Positions 26,967 to 35,345 of a DNA stretch of 64,000 nucleotides are shown here, one piece after another (the first letter of the stretch is position 1; every line of letters begins with the position of its first letter). Made by a program: the position numbers and the translations under genes. The notes beneath the pieces are model-generated. The model saw only the letters and a list, made by a program, of their open reading frames with translations. It did not search any database and was not told the origin of the DNA. The DNA comes from Bradyrhizobium liaoningense (GTDB lineage: Bacteria; Pseudomonadota; Alphaproteobacteria; Rhizobiales; Xanthobacteraceae), in assembly GCF_018130825.1 (NCBI RefSeq), contig NZ_JAFCJS010000001.1:806001-870000 (forward strand). Direction: 5' to 3'.

Positions 26967-28229
26967 TTACTGGTGCGCCCTCCACCACCTCGCGATTGCT
27001 GCCGCCAGATCATTCCACAGCTCGGTCGGCAGATCCGGCACCGCCACCCGGACGCTGTACTCGTCCGTGGTCGCATTGTGAAACCATTCCGTCGCGGCGA
27101 AGTCGAAGCCAAAGCTGCCGGCGTGGCGAATCGGGAGGCCATCCCGGCCGAGATCGCGGCTCATCGCGTCTGCAGCCTGCCGCGCGCTGGCCTCATCGAG
27201 GGGACGCCGGCTGCGCAGCGTGACGTAGAGGCCGTGGGTGAAGTGGAGCTCGGCCGACAGCGAGGCGAGCTCACGGGCAAAGCGCCTGGCCGCGTGGCGG
27301 CCATTGCGCAAAATGGCTGCGACGCGCCGCTTCGTTAAGGCCCAATAATCCGCCGTGCCCACGAAGGGCGGAAAATGCGCCGGCAGCGCCGCGCCGCCGA
27401 GGAGGCGCACAGCGTCACGCGTCTCTGCTGCGAGGCGTTCGGGCAATGAATGCCCGACGCCCTCCTCGCTCCAACTGACGAACACCGCGGAGCCGAGCCG
27501 GCCGTATTCCGCGCCGAGCGAATCGAGCTTGGTGTGGCTTCGCACCATCACCACGGGGATTCCGCTTCGCCTTGCCCAACGCAGGACACGCCGGATGCGG
27601 CCCGACCGGCCGGCAAAGCATGTCGTGTCGAAGATCAGGAGGTCGACACCAGAACCATCGCAGCGCAGCGCCGCTTCGAACGCGCCGGCGGCGACGCAGG
27701 AATCCAGCAAGAGAATTCGCGGCGCACCCGCGCCAGCCAACGCACCGTCCAGCGGCAGCCTCAAGGTGACGAGCCGCAAATCCGGGACGAAGCGGTCGAT
27801 CAGCTCCAGCGTCTCGCCGTAGGAGCCCGGCAGGACCAGGATGTCAGCTTTGGCGAAGATCCGGGTGGCGGCCAACAGCAGCGCCGAGATCGCGGCCATC
27901 CCGGAGGCGGTATAGATCGTCTCGCTGCCGCAGCCGGGCTCGCGCTCATAGAACGAGGGCCCGTTCACCTTCAGATCCGCGCGCTGGTAGTCGTAGCTGA
28001 AGGTGAACGGACCGCTGGTTGGAGAGGCCGTGGCCGACCACGACGTCTCCGTCGCCTTCCAGTCCTGCAGTGCGTGCTCGGCGCGCAACGCGGCAGTCAG
28101 CTGGAATTTCGTCCTGATGACCTCGTCCACCGAGCGCGGACACGGCACGTGCCGCGGGCTGGTCAGGCAGCCATTCAGCAGCCCGATCTCCCTGTGCTTC
28201 CGCTCAAGATAGGCCTCGATGGTCTCCAT
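26967..28229 (-). CDS. Divergent fold-type I PLP-dependent protein, unknown substrate
   Basis: 420 residues without close resemblance to a named enzyme, but the layout is that of a Cys/Met- or aminotransferase-type PLP enzyme. There is a Gly/Ser-rich stretch SETIYTASGMAAISALLLAA near residue 104, DLLIFDTTCFAG near 197 supplying the Asp expected at the pyridine nitrogen, and SHTKLDSLG near 232 with the candidate Schiff-base Lys. A small C-terminal domain ends in AIARWWRAH. The N-terminal 90 residues are unusual, with a Cys-rich start (GLLNGCLTSPRHVPCP). The gene is isolated, so context does not help. It may be a specialised lyase or aminotransferase of a secondary pathway. Confidence 0.65.
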   Translation of the reverse strand: METIEAYLERKHREIGLLNGCLTSPRHVPCPRSVDEVIRTKFQLTAALRAEHALQDWKATETSWSATASPTSGPFTFSYDYQRADLKVNGPSFYEREPGCGSETIYTASGMAAISALLLAATRIFAKADILVLPGSYGETLELIDRFVPDLRLVTLRLPLDGALAGAGAPRILLLDSCVAAGAFEAALRCDGSGVDLLIFDTTCFAGRSGRIRRVLRWARRSGIPVVMVRSHTKLDSLGAEYGRLGSAVFVSWSEEGVGHSLPERLAAETRDAVRLLGGAALPAHFPPFVGTADYWALTKRRVAAILRNGRHAARRFARELASLSAELHFTHGLYVTLRSRRPLDEASARQAADAMSRDLGRDGLPIRHAGSFGFDFAATEWFHNATTDEYSVRVAVPDLPTELWNDLAAAIARWWRAHQ

Positions 28230-28351
28230 ACGACGCTTGTCAGCTGCAACTCTCCTTCAACGTCCGGCGCGCCTTTGGGGTCCAACTGCGGCGCGCTGCG
28301 CCTTGCAACGAAGAGCCGTCTGCATAGTTGAGACTGCGCTAGGAGGACATC

Positions 28352-28579
28352 ATGCCGAAAATCAGGGAAAACATGAAAATCATCGGCAAGAACGGCGCGC
28401 ATGTCGGCACCGTCGACCGCCTCGAGGGCAACCGGATCAAGCTGACGCGCAAGGACAGTCCGGAGGGCCACAAGGACCACCACCACTACATCGACACGAA
28501 ATATGTCGGCGCGGTCGAGGGCGATACCGTCAAGCTCTCGGTCAATGCCGATGCGGTCCCGAAGAGCGAAGCTGCGTAA
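28352..28579 (+). CDS. DUF2171 domain protein
   Basis: 75-residue cytoplasmic protein resembling a PRC-barrel-like strand set: VGTVDRLEGNRIKLTRKDSPE followed by the His-rich HKDHHHYID and KYVGAVEGDTVKLSV. This is the DUF2171 pattern; function unknown. A very strong Shine-Dalgarno (AGGAGG, five bases before ATG 28352) suggests high expression. The His cluster could bind metal (inference). Confidence 0.8.
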   Translation: MPKIRENMKIIGKNGAHVGTVDRLEGNRIKLTRKDSPEGHKDHHHYIDTKYVGAVEGDTVKLSVNADAVPKSEAA

Positions 28580-28586
28580 CAACACC

Positions 28587-28609
28587 AAAGCCCCTTCGGA
28601 GCTTTTTGT
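28587..28609 (+). terminator. Probable intrinsic terminator of the DUF2171 gene
   Basis: AAAGC and GCTTT arms around a short C/G-rich loop, followed by a T-rich tract, eight bases after the stop codon. The stem has one mismatch. Confidence 0.5.
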
Positions 28610-28619
28610 TTGTTCACGG

Positions 28620-28687
28620 TCCGACTCCGCTTCGTTCGCAAAGCACGAATCGCAATCGCGAAAATCAGCGCTGCGCAAATGTTAACA
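28620..28687 (+). repeat. Dispersed repeat, copy A (about 65 bp)
   Basis: Starts CCGACTCC, contains TTCGTTCGCAAAGCACGAATCG and ends near GCAAATGTTAAC. Two better matching copies are at 56.8 and 57.0 kb. The core is an imperfect inverted repeat around CGTTC/GAACG. Confidence 0.6.
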
Positions 28688-28722
28688 GGGAATTGCCGTA
28701 GCGCTGATTGCGCGCGCGACCG

Positions 28723-28875
28723 CTACTCGGTCGGCTCATCGTCGCGACGCTCGCGGGCAAGCTGATGCCAGGCGATGGCGAGCTCGATCAGGCGTTGCCG
28801 GTCGGCGCCTTCGGCCGCTGCGGCGCGCTTCATTGCGGCCTCGGCTTCGTGCTGCGGGTCGTACTTGTTGCACAT
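28723..28875 (-). CDS. Small hypothetical protein (50 aa)
   Basis: 50-residue alpha-helical, Ala/Glu/Arg-rich protein beginning MCNKYDPQHEAEAAMKR and ending DDEPTE. No family assigned. ATG 28875 has AGGA three bases upstream. It is cytoplasmic by composition; function unknown. Confidence 0.6.
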   Translation of the reverse strand: MCNKYDPQHEAEAAMKRAAAAEGADRQRLIELAIAWHQLARERRDDEPTE

Positions 28876-29159
28876 GAGTCCTATTTTAGCCGCTCGATCT
28901 GGACAAGTGCGTGGCAATTTCGTCCGTATGATTGCGGAGGACCGACGTTGTTATAAGAGATTGAAACACCCTTTGGTTGTTGCACCAAGGGATTTGCACT
29001 CGCGGTTTCAAACGCTCCGCGGCGCAAGCGAAAGAGAGGCCCGGCCTCATTCCAAGCGATCTGTGAATTGCGTCACAGCCTGCGCACGGCGTCTCGCGCT
29101 AAACAGCACCTCAGCGCTTCCAAGGGGAGCGCGAGACGGCGTGGGAGGTCTTTCCCGTC

Positions 29160-29321
29160 ATGACACAGGAAGCAACCGCCGAAGCCAGGGTCCCGACACA
29201 ACGACAGCGGTCCGACCTGTTCGGCATCGCGTGTCTTGCGACGATCGGTCTCGTGACGCTGGCCTGGATCGCAGGCCTGGTCTGGGGCGCGATGGCATTC
29301 TTCAACTGGCTGGTAGCCTGA
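29160..29321 (+). CDS. Small single-helix membrane protein (53 aa)
   Basis: 53 residues: a polar N-terminus (about 18 residues) and a Trp-rich membrane helix containing LFGIACLATIGLVTLAW and ending FFNWLVA. GGAGG lies 11 bases before ATG 29160. The C-terminal half resembles that of the 73-residue protein at 52077, suggesting a small paralogous family. Confidence 0.6.
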   Translation: MTQEATAEARVPTQRQRSDLFGIACLATIGLVTLAWIAGLVWGAMAFFNWLVA

Positions 29322-29376
29322 CGCGCGAGACGATCGGCCCTCATCCGCGCGCAACTGGATCGACCCGCACCAAAAC

Positions 29377-29403
29377 AAAAGAGGCGGGCCTTTCGCCCGC
29401 CTC
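29377..29403 (-). terminator. Bidirectional intrinsic terminator
   Basis: Perfect nine-base stem GAGGCGGGC/GCCCGCCTC with a five-base loop. On the minus strand it is followed by a T-rich run (TTTTGTTTT), so it best serves the Gly-zipper gene ending at 29431; on the plus strand the tail is weaker. Confidence 0.85.
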
Positions 29404-29430
29404 TTCGGTTTCAGATCCTTACGCAGAAGC

Positions 29431-30213
29431 TCAGTAGCACGCGCGCGGATCGGCCTGCACATACTGCCCGTTCGGATAACGGTAATAGCAATTGCCCTGG
29501 GCCACGTAGTAGCCGGGGCGTGAGGCCGCCGTTGCGCCGGCGATCGCGCCGGTGGCACCGCCGATCACGGCGCCCGCAGCTGCACCCGAGGCGTTGCCCG
29601 AGATCAGGCCACCGAGCACGCCGCCGACAATGGCTCCACCCAGCGCGCTCGCGCCGGGATCGGCCGGCGGCGGCGGAGGCGGAGGTTCGTAGGCGACCGG
29701 CGGCGGCGCCGGGGCATAGGCGACCGGCACGTCGTCGTAATAGTCATCCGAGATGTAGGCGGGCGGACCGGCCATCCGCTGCGGATAATAATACCAGACG
29801 CCGCCGACATCCCACCACCAGCCGGAGCGGCCGTTGCGGACCTCGTGGCGCCAGCGCCCGCCATCCCAGGCGCGATTGCCGCGATAGGCGTGCCCGCCCC
29901 AGTCGCGCTCCGGCGCGGGGCCACGCGCGTAGTTGCGGCCGGGCGGCGGGCCGCCCGCATTGTGCGGGCCGGGACCGGGGCCGCCAGCGTGCGGCTGGCC
30001 GCCGGGCTGTTGCGCGGGCCGGGCCGCCTGCTGCGGCGGAGGGCCCTTGCGCATGTTCTGATTGGTCTGGGGCGGCGCGCCGGCGCCCTGCCCGGCCGGT
30101 GGCGGGCTCGCGTCCCTGGGCGGCCTGGCCTCCTGCGCCTGCGCCGAAAGCGCGAGCAAAGACATGGCCGAAACCAAGGGAATGATGATCTTCTTGCGGC
30201 TGGACGCACTCAT
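29431..30213 (-). CDS. Secreted Pro/Gly-rich protein with glycine-zipper segment
   Basis: 260 residues. A Sec signal peptide covers about 1-28 (cleavage near AQAQE), then a long Pro/Gly-rich low-complexity region, a Trp/Tyr-rich block (SGWWWDVGGVWYYYPQ), and a glycine-zipper stretch of alternating Gly/Ala at about 190-235. A short C-terminal domain with two Cys (GNCYYRYPNGQY, ending RACY) follows. Likely an envelope protein; the zipper suggests membrane association. ATG 30213 is chosen over an upstream in-frame start because it begins the signal peptide. Function unknown. Confidence 0.75.
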   Translation of the reverse strand: MSASSRKKIIIPLVSAMSLLALSAQAQEARPPRDASPPPAGQGAGAPPQTNQNMRKGPPPQQAARPAQQPGGQPHAGGPGPGPHNAGGPPPGRNYARGPAPERDWGGHAYRGNRAWDGGRWRHEVRNGRSGWWWDVGGVWYYYPQRMAGPPAYISDDYYDDVPVAYAPAPPPVAYEPPPPPPPADPGASALGGAIVGGVLGGLISGNASGAAAGAVIGGATGAIAGATAASRPGYYVAQGNCYYRYPNGQYVQADPRACY

Positions 30214-30387
30214 GCGTGCTTGACCCCCTACTTTCTCGCTTGCCGTGTCCCGCACGCGATAGACGATTCGCCTCGCGCCGGGGTGATGCCGGCTGACATA
30301 ACTGACCTGCTTGATCGGCTAAGTCCCGTTACAAATGATTAAGATCACGGCAATTTTTCGGCCCCAAGGGGCCGCGCCGGAGCGCCG

Positions 30388-30612
30388 CTAGCGGGCCGGC
30401 TCGATGACGTTGCAATTGCTCCGCCCCGACATCAGGCAGTCCTGCATCTTGCTGGCCGCGGTGAGATCGCGGGCGAGCCACCAGCCGATGCCGAGGATCA
30501 GAAGCGCGATGATCAGGCCGGCAAAGGCGCCGCGGCGGTTGTCGCCGGGTTGAGGCCTTGGCGCGGATTTGGGCTTCTCGCCCGGTTCGGGCTTGGACGC
30601 GGGGCTCGACAT
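30388..30612 (-). CDS. Small single-pass membrane protein
   Basis: 74 residues: a Pro/Lys-rich cytoplasmic start (PASKPEPGEKPKSAPRPQPG), one helix at about 30-48, and a periplasmic tail with two Cys (KMQDCLMSGRSNCNVI) that could form a disulfide. ATG 30612 has AGGT about six bases upstream. Small proteins of this pattern are common in bradyrhizobia; function unknown. Confidence 0.65.
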   Translation of the reverse strand: MSSPASKPEPGEKPKSAPRPQPGDNRRGAFAGLIIALLILGIGWWLARDLTAASKMQDCLMSGRSNCNVIEPAR

Positions 30613-30688
30613 GACAACCTGATCGCACGGGTGAGCCGGCTTTATCACCTCTGCGGCGTGGCGTCACATCCCGGCCGGCCCTTCCGGT

Positions 30689-30925
30689 TCAGCCCCGGGT
30701 CTGGTGGATCGCATCCTTGCGCGAGGTCTCGACAGCGGGGGCCGCCTCGCGAGCCCGCGGGGCGCAGGTCGTGAGCACGAAAGCGGTCTGGCTGCACTCC
30801 CAGTCGGCGCCCAGAACGGCGTTCTCGATCGGTTGCGGACGGGCAAACAGCAATGCGGCACCCGCCAGCACCGCCACCACGAGGATGACCGCGAGCGCCT
30901 TGAGGCTCAGCCGGAAGATGGTCAT
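30689..30925 (-). CDS. Small membrane-anchored protein with paired cysteines
   Basis: 78 residues, one helix at about 5-27, then a periplasmic part with C44 and C54 (DWECSQTAFVLTTCAP). The layout is like the neighbour 76 bases downstream (helix plus two Cys), and both point the same way, so they may be distantly related or co-regulated. GGAG lies eight bases before ATG 30925. Function unknown. Confidence 0.6.
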   Translation of the reverse strand: MTIFRLSLKALAVILVVAVLAGAALLFARPQPIENAVLGADWECSQTAFVLTTCAPRAREAAPAVETSRKDAIHQTRG

Positions 30926-31192
30926 GCCCGTGCTCCGTCTCGTATTGGGGCGGACGCTAGGCGTTGCGTCAGGACGCCCACTATGAGGGACATCACAATT
31001 CGGCAGTTTTTCGGGGCTACGAGAGATCGTCGGGGGAGCGATTTTTCGTCTACCTGATCGGCTGCGATTATGGGTGGCTTCGCGACGCGCGCCGATGTAC
31101 ACGCTTCTGCGTCGCGTGGCGCCTGCTATGCCCAGCCGACGTACCAACAGGCACTGATGTAGGATTGAAAGCGAGGAAGACAAGGCTCGTCG

Positions 31193-31540
31193 ATGAGTGG
31201 ATTCAGGGAACCCGGTTTTGCAGACCGGCAAAAGGCGGCGCAGGACGCCCGCAAAAATCTTTTGAACAAGTTCAAGTCGCAGCCGGGACACGATGATCCG
31301 GCGGTAGCGGCTCGCCGCGCCGAACGCGAGGCCCTCGCGGCCAAGCGCGCCGAGGCAAAGGCAGCGCGCGAGGCGGACAAGGCCGAGCAGAAGCGCCTCG
31401 AGGAGGAAGCCAAGGCCGCCGAAGCCGCACGGATCGCGCGTGAGGCTGAGGAAGCCGCCGAAAGGCAAGCCGCGCTCGAGGCCGAGCAGAAGGCCAAGCG
31501 TGACGCCCGCTACGCAGCGCGCAAGGCCAAGCGGAAGTAG
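31193..31540 (+). CDS. DUF6481 family protein
   Basis: 115 residues. A short conserved start (MSGFREPGFADRQKAAQDAR) is followed by a very long charged helix rich in Ala/Glu/Lys/Arg, expected to be a coiled coil, and a basic end. This matches DUF6481, a family of unknown function; nucleic-acid binding is possible given the charge. No partner gene is adjacent. Confidence 0.75.
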   Translation: MSGFREPGFADRQKAAQDARKNLLNKFKSQPGHDDPAVAARRAEREALAAKRAEAKAAREADKAEQKRLEEEAKAAEAARIAREAEEAAERQAALEAEQKAKRDARYAARKAKRK

Positions 31541-31679
31541 CGTTCACGACGTGGCGTTCAGAGGTCACGTTCAACTGAAATTGAACGGAGACATCTATTC
31601 GGGGCGGTCCATGTGACCGCCCCCGGACTCTCCCGGGCGCGCGTCTGCCTTTTGCACGCGCGCCGGCGACGACAGAAGA

Positions 31680-31922
31680 TCAGTTCTTCTTCATCATCCC
31701 GTCGTCTTTCTTCATCCCGTCCTTCGACATGTGATCCTTCTTCATGCCGTCGTCCTTGGACATGGCATCTTTCTTCATGCCGTCCTTGGACATCGTGTCC
31801 TTCTTCATCATGCCGTCGTCCTTGCCCATCTTGTCCTGGGCAAAAGCGGCCGGCGACAGCGCGAGGCCAAGCGAGAGAACGGCAGCCGAGACGCCGAGCG
31901 CGATACGGGTACGAATGGTCAT
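31680..31922 (-). CDS. Pentapeptide MXKDX repeat protein
   Basis: 80 residues: a signal peptide (about 1-28, cleavage at AFA/QD), then tandem Met-Lys-Lys-Asp type pentapeptides such as DGMKKDAMSKDDGMKK to the end. This is the MXKDX repeat family of small exported proteins, whose function is unknown; Met/Asp/His-rich repeats suggest metal binding (inference). Repeat number can vary between strains. Confidence 0.85.
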   Translation of the reverse strand: MTIRTRIALGVSAAVLSLGLALSPAAFAQDKMGKDDGMMKKDTMSKDGMKKDAMSKDDGMKKDHMSKDGMKKDDGMMKKN

Positions 31923-32255
31923 GGATCATCTTCCCTTCGAGATGGTGTTTGTCAGCGACGGACGCCGCTACTTGGTCTCGACGGATCGAGGTGCGGGCTT
32001 GTTACGGCCTCGCCGCCAAATTTTTCCAGGCCGCGCATTCGCCGCAATCACGTCCGCGATATCCGACCTCCATTCGGAGGGTTGATGGCAAGTGTGCAGC
32101 GCAACACGACCGGCACTTGCCGCGGCATTCGGTCTCGAACTATCAGATGAGAGAACATCGCCTCAAAGACCGGCTAGGATGGGCCTGAAGCCGGTCTGAC
32201 AAGACCCGACCCAAATCACATCAACAAGAACAGAAACGTTCAAGGGGATTACACC
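31923..32255. other. Intergenic stretch before TRAP transporter 1
   Basis: 333 bases with no gene that I can support. It should hold the promoters of the MXKDX gene and of the TRAP operon; no convincing box was seen. Confidence 0.4.
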
Positions 32256-33278
32256 ATGATTACGCGCCGCCATCTGATCGCGACCGCCGTCGCCGCGCCC
32301 GCCATCTTGCGCTTCGGCACCGGCACCGCGCATGCCGCCACCACGCTGAAGATCTCGCATCAATTCCCTGGAGGCACCATCGACAAGGGCGATTTCCGCG
32401 ACCGTCTCTGCCGCATGTTCGCCGCTGAAGTCAGCAAGCGCAGCAACGGCGACATCGCCGCCGAGATCTATCCGAACTCCTCGCTGATCAAGACCAACGC
32501 GCAGTTCTCCGCGATGCGCAAGGGCGCGCTCGACATCTCGCTCTATCCGATGCCCTATGCCGGCGGCGAGCTGCCCGAGACCAATATCGGCCTGATGCCG
32601 GGCCTCGTCACCACCTACGACCAGGGCCTGCGCTGGAAGAAGGAACCGGTCGGAAAGGCGCTGACCGATTTCCTCGCCGACAAGGGCATCATCCTGCTCA
32701 CCTGGGTCTGGCAGGCCGGCGGCGTCGCCAGCCGCTCCAAGCCGATCGTCGCGCCCGAGGATGCCAAGGGCATGAAGGTGCGTGGCGGCTCGCGCGAGAT
32801 GGACATGGTGCTGCAGACCGCCGGCGCCTCGGTGCTGTCGGTGCCGTCGAACGAGATCTACGCGGCGATGCAGACCGGCGCGTGCGATGCCGGCATCACC
32901 TCCTCCACCAGCCTGATCTCGTTCCGCCTCGAAGAGGTCGCGAAGTCGCTGACATCGGGCGCAGGCGCCTCCTACTGGTTCATGCTCGAGCCCTTGATGA
33001 TGTCGAAGGCAATCTTCGACAAGCTGCCGAAGAACCAGCAGGACGTGCTGCTCACAGTGGGCCAGGAGCTCGAAGCCTTCGGCCGCAAGGGCGCGCAGGA
33101 CGACGACGTCGAGGTCGCCAAGGTCTACGAGAAGGCCGGCGCAAAAGTTTCGGCGCTGGATGCTGCGACCGTCGGCAAGTGGCGCGACATCGCCCGCGAC
33201 ACCGCGTGGAAGGATTACGGCGCCAAGACCGCGACCTCCGCGAACCTGCTCAAGCTCGCCACCGACGTCGCGGCATGA
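32256..33278 (+). CDS. dctP: TRAP transporter binding protein, system 1
   Basis: 340-residue DctP-family periplasmic solute receptor with a twin-arginine-like signal (MITRRHLIATAVAAPAIL, cleavage near AHA/A). The Arg of KVRGGSREMDMV sits where DctP proteins bind a ligand carboxylate. The ligand is likely an organic acid, identity unknown. It is the first gene of a P-Q-M operon, and its stop overlaps the small-permease start (ATGA). Confidence 0.9.
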   Translation: MITRRHLIATAVAAPAILRFGTGTAHAATTLKISHQFPGGTIDKGDFRDRLCRMFAAEVSKRSNGDIAAEIYPNSSLIKTNAQFSAMRKGALDISLYPMPYAGGELPETNIGLMPGLVTTYDQGLRWKKEPVGKALTDFLADKGIILLTWVWQAGGVASRSKPIVAPEDAKGMKVRGGSREMDMVLQTAGASVLSVPSNEIYAAMQTGACDAGITSSTSLISFRLEEVAKSLTSGAGASYWFMLEPLMMSKAIFDKLPKNQQDVLLTVGQELEAFGRKGAQDDDVEVAKVYEKAGAKVSALDAATVGKWRDIARDTAWKDYGAKTATSANLLKLATDVAA

Positions 33279-33829
33279 GCCACGGTCCGCTTCCGGATCG
33301 TGACGACCACGCAACCGCTGCCGCAGGCACAGGCCCTGCGGCGGCGATCGATCGCGGTCTCGCCATCCTCAACAGCATCATCGTCGTGTTCGCCGCGATC
33401 GCGCTGGTCGCGGCCTGCGCCATCCTGAGCTACAGCGTGCTCAGCCGCGCGCTGTTCAAGGCGGCCAATTACTGGCAGGACGAGGCCGCCGTGTTCCTGC
33501 TGGTCGGCGCCACCTTCATGACGGCGGCCTATGTGCAACAGAACCGCGGCCATATCGGCATCGAGGCCTTTGTCGGCCTGCTCTCGCCGCTGGCGAACCG
33601 GGTCAGGCTCTGGCTGGTCGACGCCGCGACATTCCTGTTCTGCGCCTTCTTCACCTGGAAGTCCTGGACGCTGGCACATGAGGCCTATGTCGACGGCCAG
33701 GTCTCGAACTCGATGTGGTCGCCGCCGCTCGCCATCCCCTATTCACTGATGGCGCTCGGCATGAGCCTGCTCTGCGTCCAGATTCTCGTGCAGCTCGCGC
33801 TGCCCTTTGCTGGAGGCCGGCGGCCATGA
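33275..33829 (+). CDS. dctQ: TRAP transporter small permease, system 1
   Basis: 184 residues with four membrane helices; the conserved NYWQDEAAVFLL (about 67-78) is typical of DctQ. Overlaps both neighbours by four bases (ATGA at each end), so the three genes are translationally coupled. Confidence 0.9.
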   Translation: MSHGPLPDRDDHATAAAGTGPAAAIDRGLAILNSIIVVFAAIALVAACAILSYSVLSRALFKAANYWQDEAAVFLLVGATFMTAAYVQQNRGHIGIEAFVGLLSPLANRVRLWLVDAATFLFCAFFTWKSWTLAHEAYVDGQVSNSMWSPPLAIPYSLMALGMSLLCVQILVQLALPFAGGRRP

Positions 33830-35184
33830 GCGTTTTCGGGATCGGCCTCGCCTACGGCATCGCGACGCTGGTCATCATGTTTTCGGGCATGCCGATTGCG
33901 TTCGCGCTCGGCGCGGTCGCGGTCGTGTTCATGGGCATCTACATGCCATCGGCCTCGCTCGATACGGTGACGCAGAACGTCTACGAGGAAATGGCCTCGA
34001 TCACGCTGCTGTCGATCCCGCTCTTCATCCTGAAGGGCGCCGCGATCGGCAAGTCGCGCGCAGGCCAGGATCTCTACTCGGCGCTGCACGCCTGGCTGCA
34101 CCGCGTCCCCGGCGGGCTCGGCGTCGCCAACGTGTTCGCCTGCGCGCTGTTCGCGGCAATGGCGGGCTCGAGCCCGGCGACCTGCTCGGCGATCGGTTCG
34201 GCCGGCATCCCCGAGATGCGCAAGCGCGGCTATTCCGGCGGCTTTGCCGCAGGGATCATCGCCGCCGGCGGCACGCTCGGCATCCTGCTGCCGCCGTCCA
34301 TCACCATGATCCTGTTCGCGGTCGCAGCCGAAAAGTCGCTCGGACGGCTGTTCCTCGCCGGCATCGGGCCAGGCCTCTTGCTGGTCACCCTGTTCGGCTT
34401 CTACGCGGTGTTCCGCTTCCGCCAGGAATATGCCGCGGCGGAGGCGATCTACAAGAACGGCGGTCCGGAGGCTGCGATCCTCGCCCGCGACGAGTACACG
34501 CTCGCCGAACGCTTCAGCGTGCTGCCGCGGGTGATCCCGTTTGTGCTGCTGCTGACCGGCGTCATGATCGCCCTCTACGGCGGCTACGCCACGCCGTCGG
34601 AGACGGCGGGCCTCGGCGGCCTCCTGGCACTGGCGCTGATCGCAGCGATCTACAGCGTGTGGCGGCCGAGCGACCTCGCCCCCATCATGAAGTCGACGAT
34701 CCGGGAATCGACCATGCTGATGATGATCATCGGCATGTCGCTGCTCTATTCCTATGTGATGAGCTATCTGCACATCTCGCAATCGGTCGCCGAATCCATC
34801 GTCGCAATGCACCTGCCGCGCTGGGAGCTGCTGTTCGCGATCCTCGTCATGGTGGTCGTGCTCGGCTTCTTCCTGCCGCCGGTCTCGATCATCCTGATGA
34901 CGGCACCGATCATCCTGCCGCCGCTCCGCGCCGCCAATTTCGACATCATCTGGTTCGGCGTGGTCATGACCATCGTGATGGAGATGGGCCTGATCCATCC
35001 GCCCGTTGGCCTCAACATCTTTGTCATCCGCAACGTCGCGCCGGACATCCCCCTGCGCGAAGTGATATGGGGCACGCTGCCTTTCGTGCTCTTGATGATG
35101 CTCGCGGTGCTGCTGCTGTGCTTCGTGCCGGGGATCTCGACCTGGCTGCCGGATCTCGTGATGGGGCCGGACGGGAGCAGGTAG
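33826..35184 (+). CDS. dctM: TRAP transporter large permease, system 1
   Basis: 452-residue DctM subunit with 11-12 helices. The conserved blocks AAMAGSSPATCSAIGSAGIPEM (one helix break after Ser) and the GTLGILLPPSITM region are present. It is the ion-coupled translocation subunit. The last gene of the operon; a terminal-inverted-repeat element begins 18 bases after the stop. Confidence 0.9.
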   Translation: MSVFGIGLAYGIATLVIMFSGMPIAFALGAVAVVFMGIYMPSASLDTVTQNVYEEMASITLLSIPLFILKGAAIGKSRAGQDLYSALHAWLHRVPGGLGVANVFACALFAAMAGSSPATCSAIGSAGIPEMRKRGYSGGFAAGIIAAGGTLGILLPPSITMILFAVAAEKSLGRLFLAGIGPGLLLVTLFGFYAVFRFRQEYAAAEAIYKNGGPEAAILARDEYTLAERFSVLPRVIPFVLLLTGVMIALYGGYATPSETAGLGGLLALALIAAIYSVWRPSDLAPIMKSTIRESTMLMMIIGMSLLYSYVMSYLHISQSVAESIVAMHLPRWELLFAILVMVVVLGFFLPPVSIILMTAPIILPPLRAANFDIIWFGVVMTIVMEMGLIHPPVGLNIFVIRNVAPDIPLREVIWGTLPFVLLMMLAVLLLCFVPGISTWLPDLVMGPDGSR

Positions 35185-35201
35185 CGAAAACCACAACTGC
35201 C

Positions 35202-35340
35202 GTAGGGTGGGTTAGACCAGCGGCTGCGCGAAGCGCAGTCGCTGGGCGTAACCCACCTCTTCTGCTTCCGCGGAGACACATAGTGGTGCGTTGCGCCCTT
35301 CAGATCCGCTTCGCGCATCTGCAGGGCTAACCCACCCTAC
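35202..35340. repeat. Terminal-inverted-repeat element, copy 1 (139 bp)
   Basis: Bounded by GTAGGGTGGGTTAG (35202-35215) and its exact inverse (35327-35340). The inner part shares about 45 bases (GCGGCTGCGC...GCTGGGCGTAACCCACC) with the copy at 40151. It looks like a small non-autonomous (MITE/REP-type) element and may act as a bidirectional terminator hairpin. Confidence 0.75.
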
Positions 35341-35345
35341 GAAAT

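Noticed and set aside
30926..31468. N-terminal extension of the small minus-strand membrane gene to 259 codons
   Set aside because: The extension runs antisense through the DUF6481 gene; only the last 78 codons from ATG 30925 look real.
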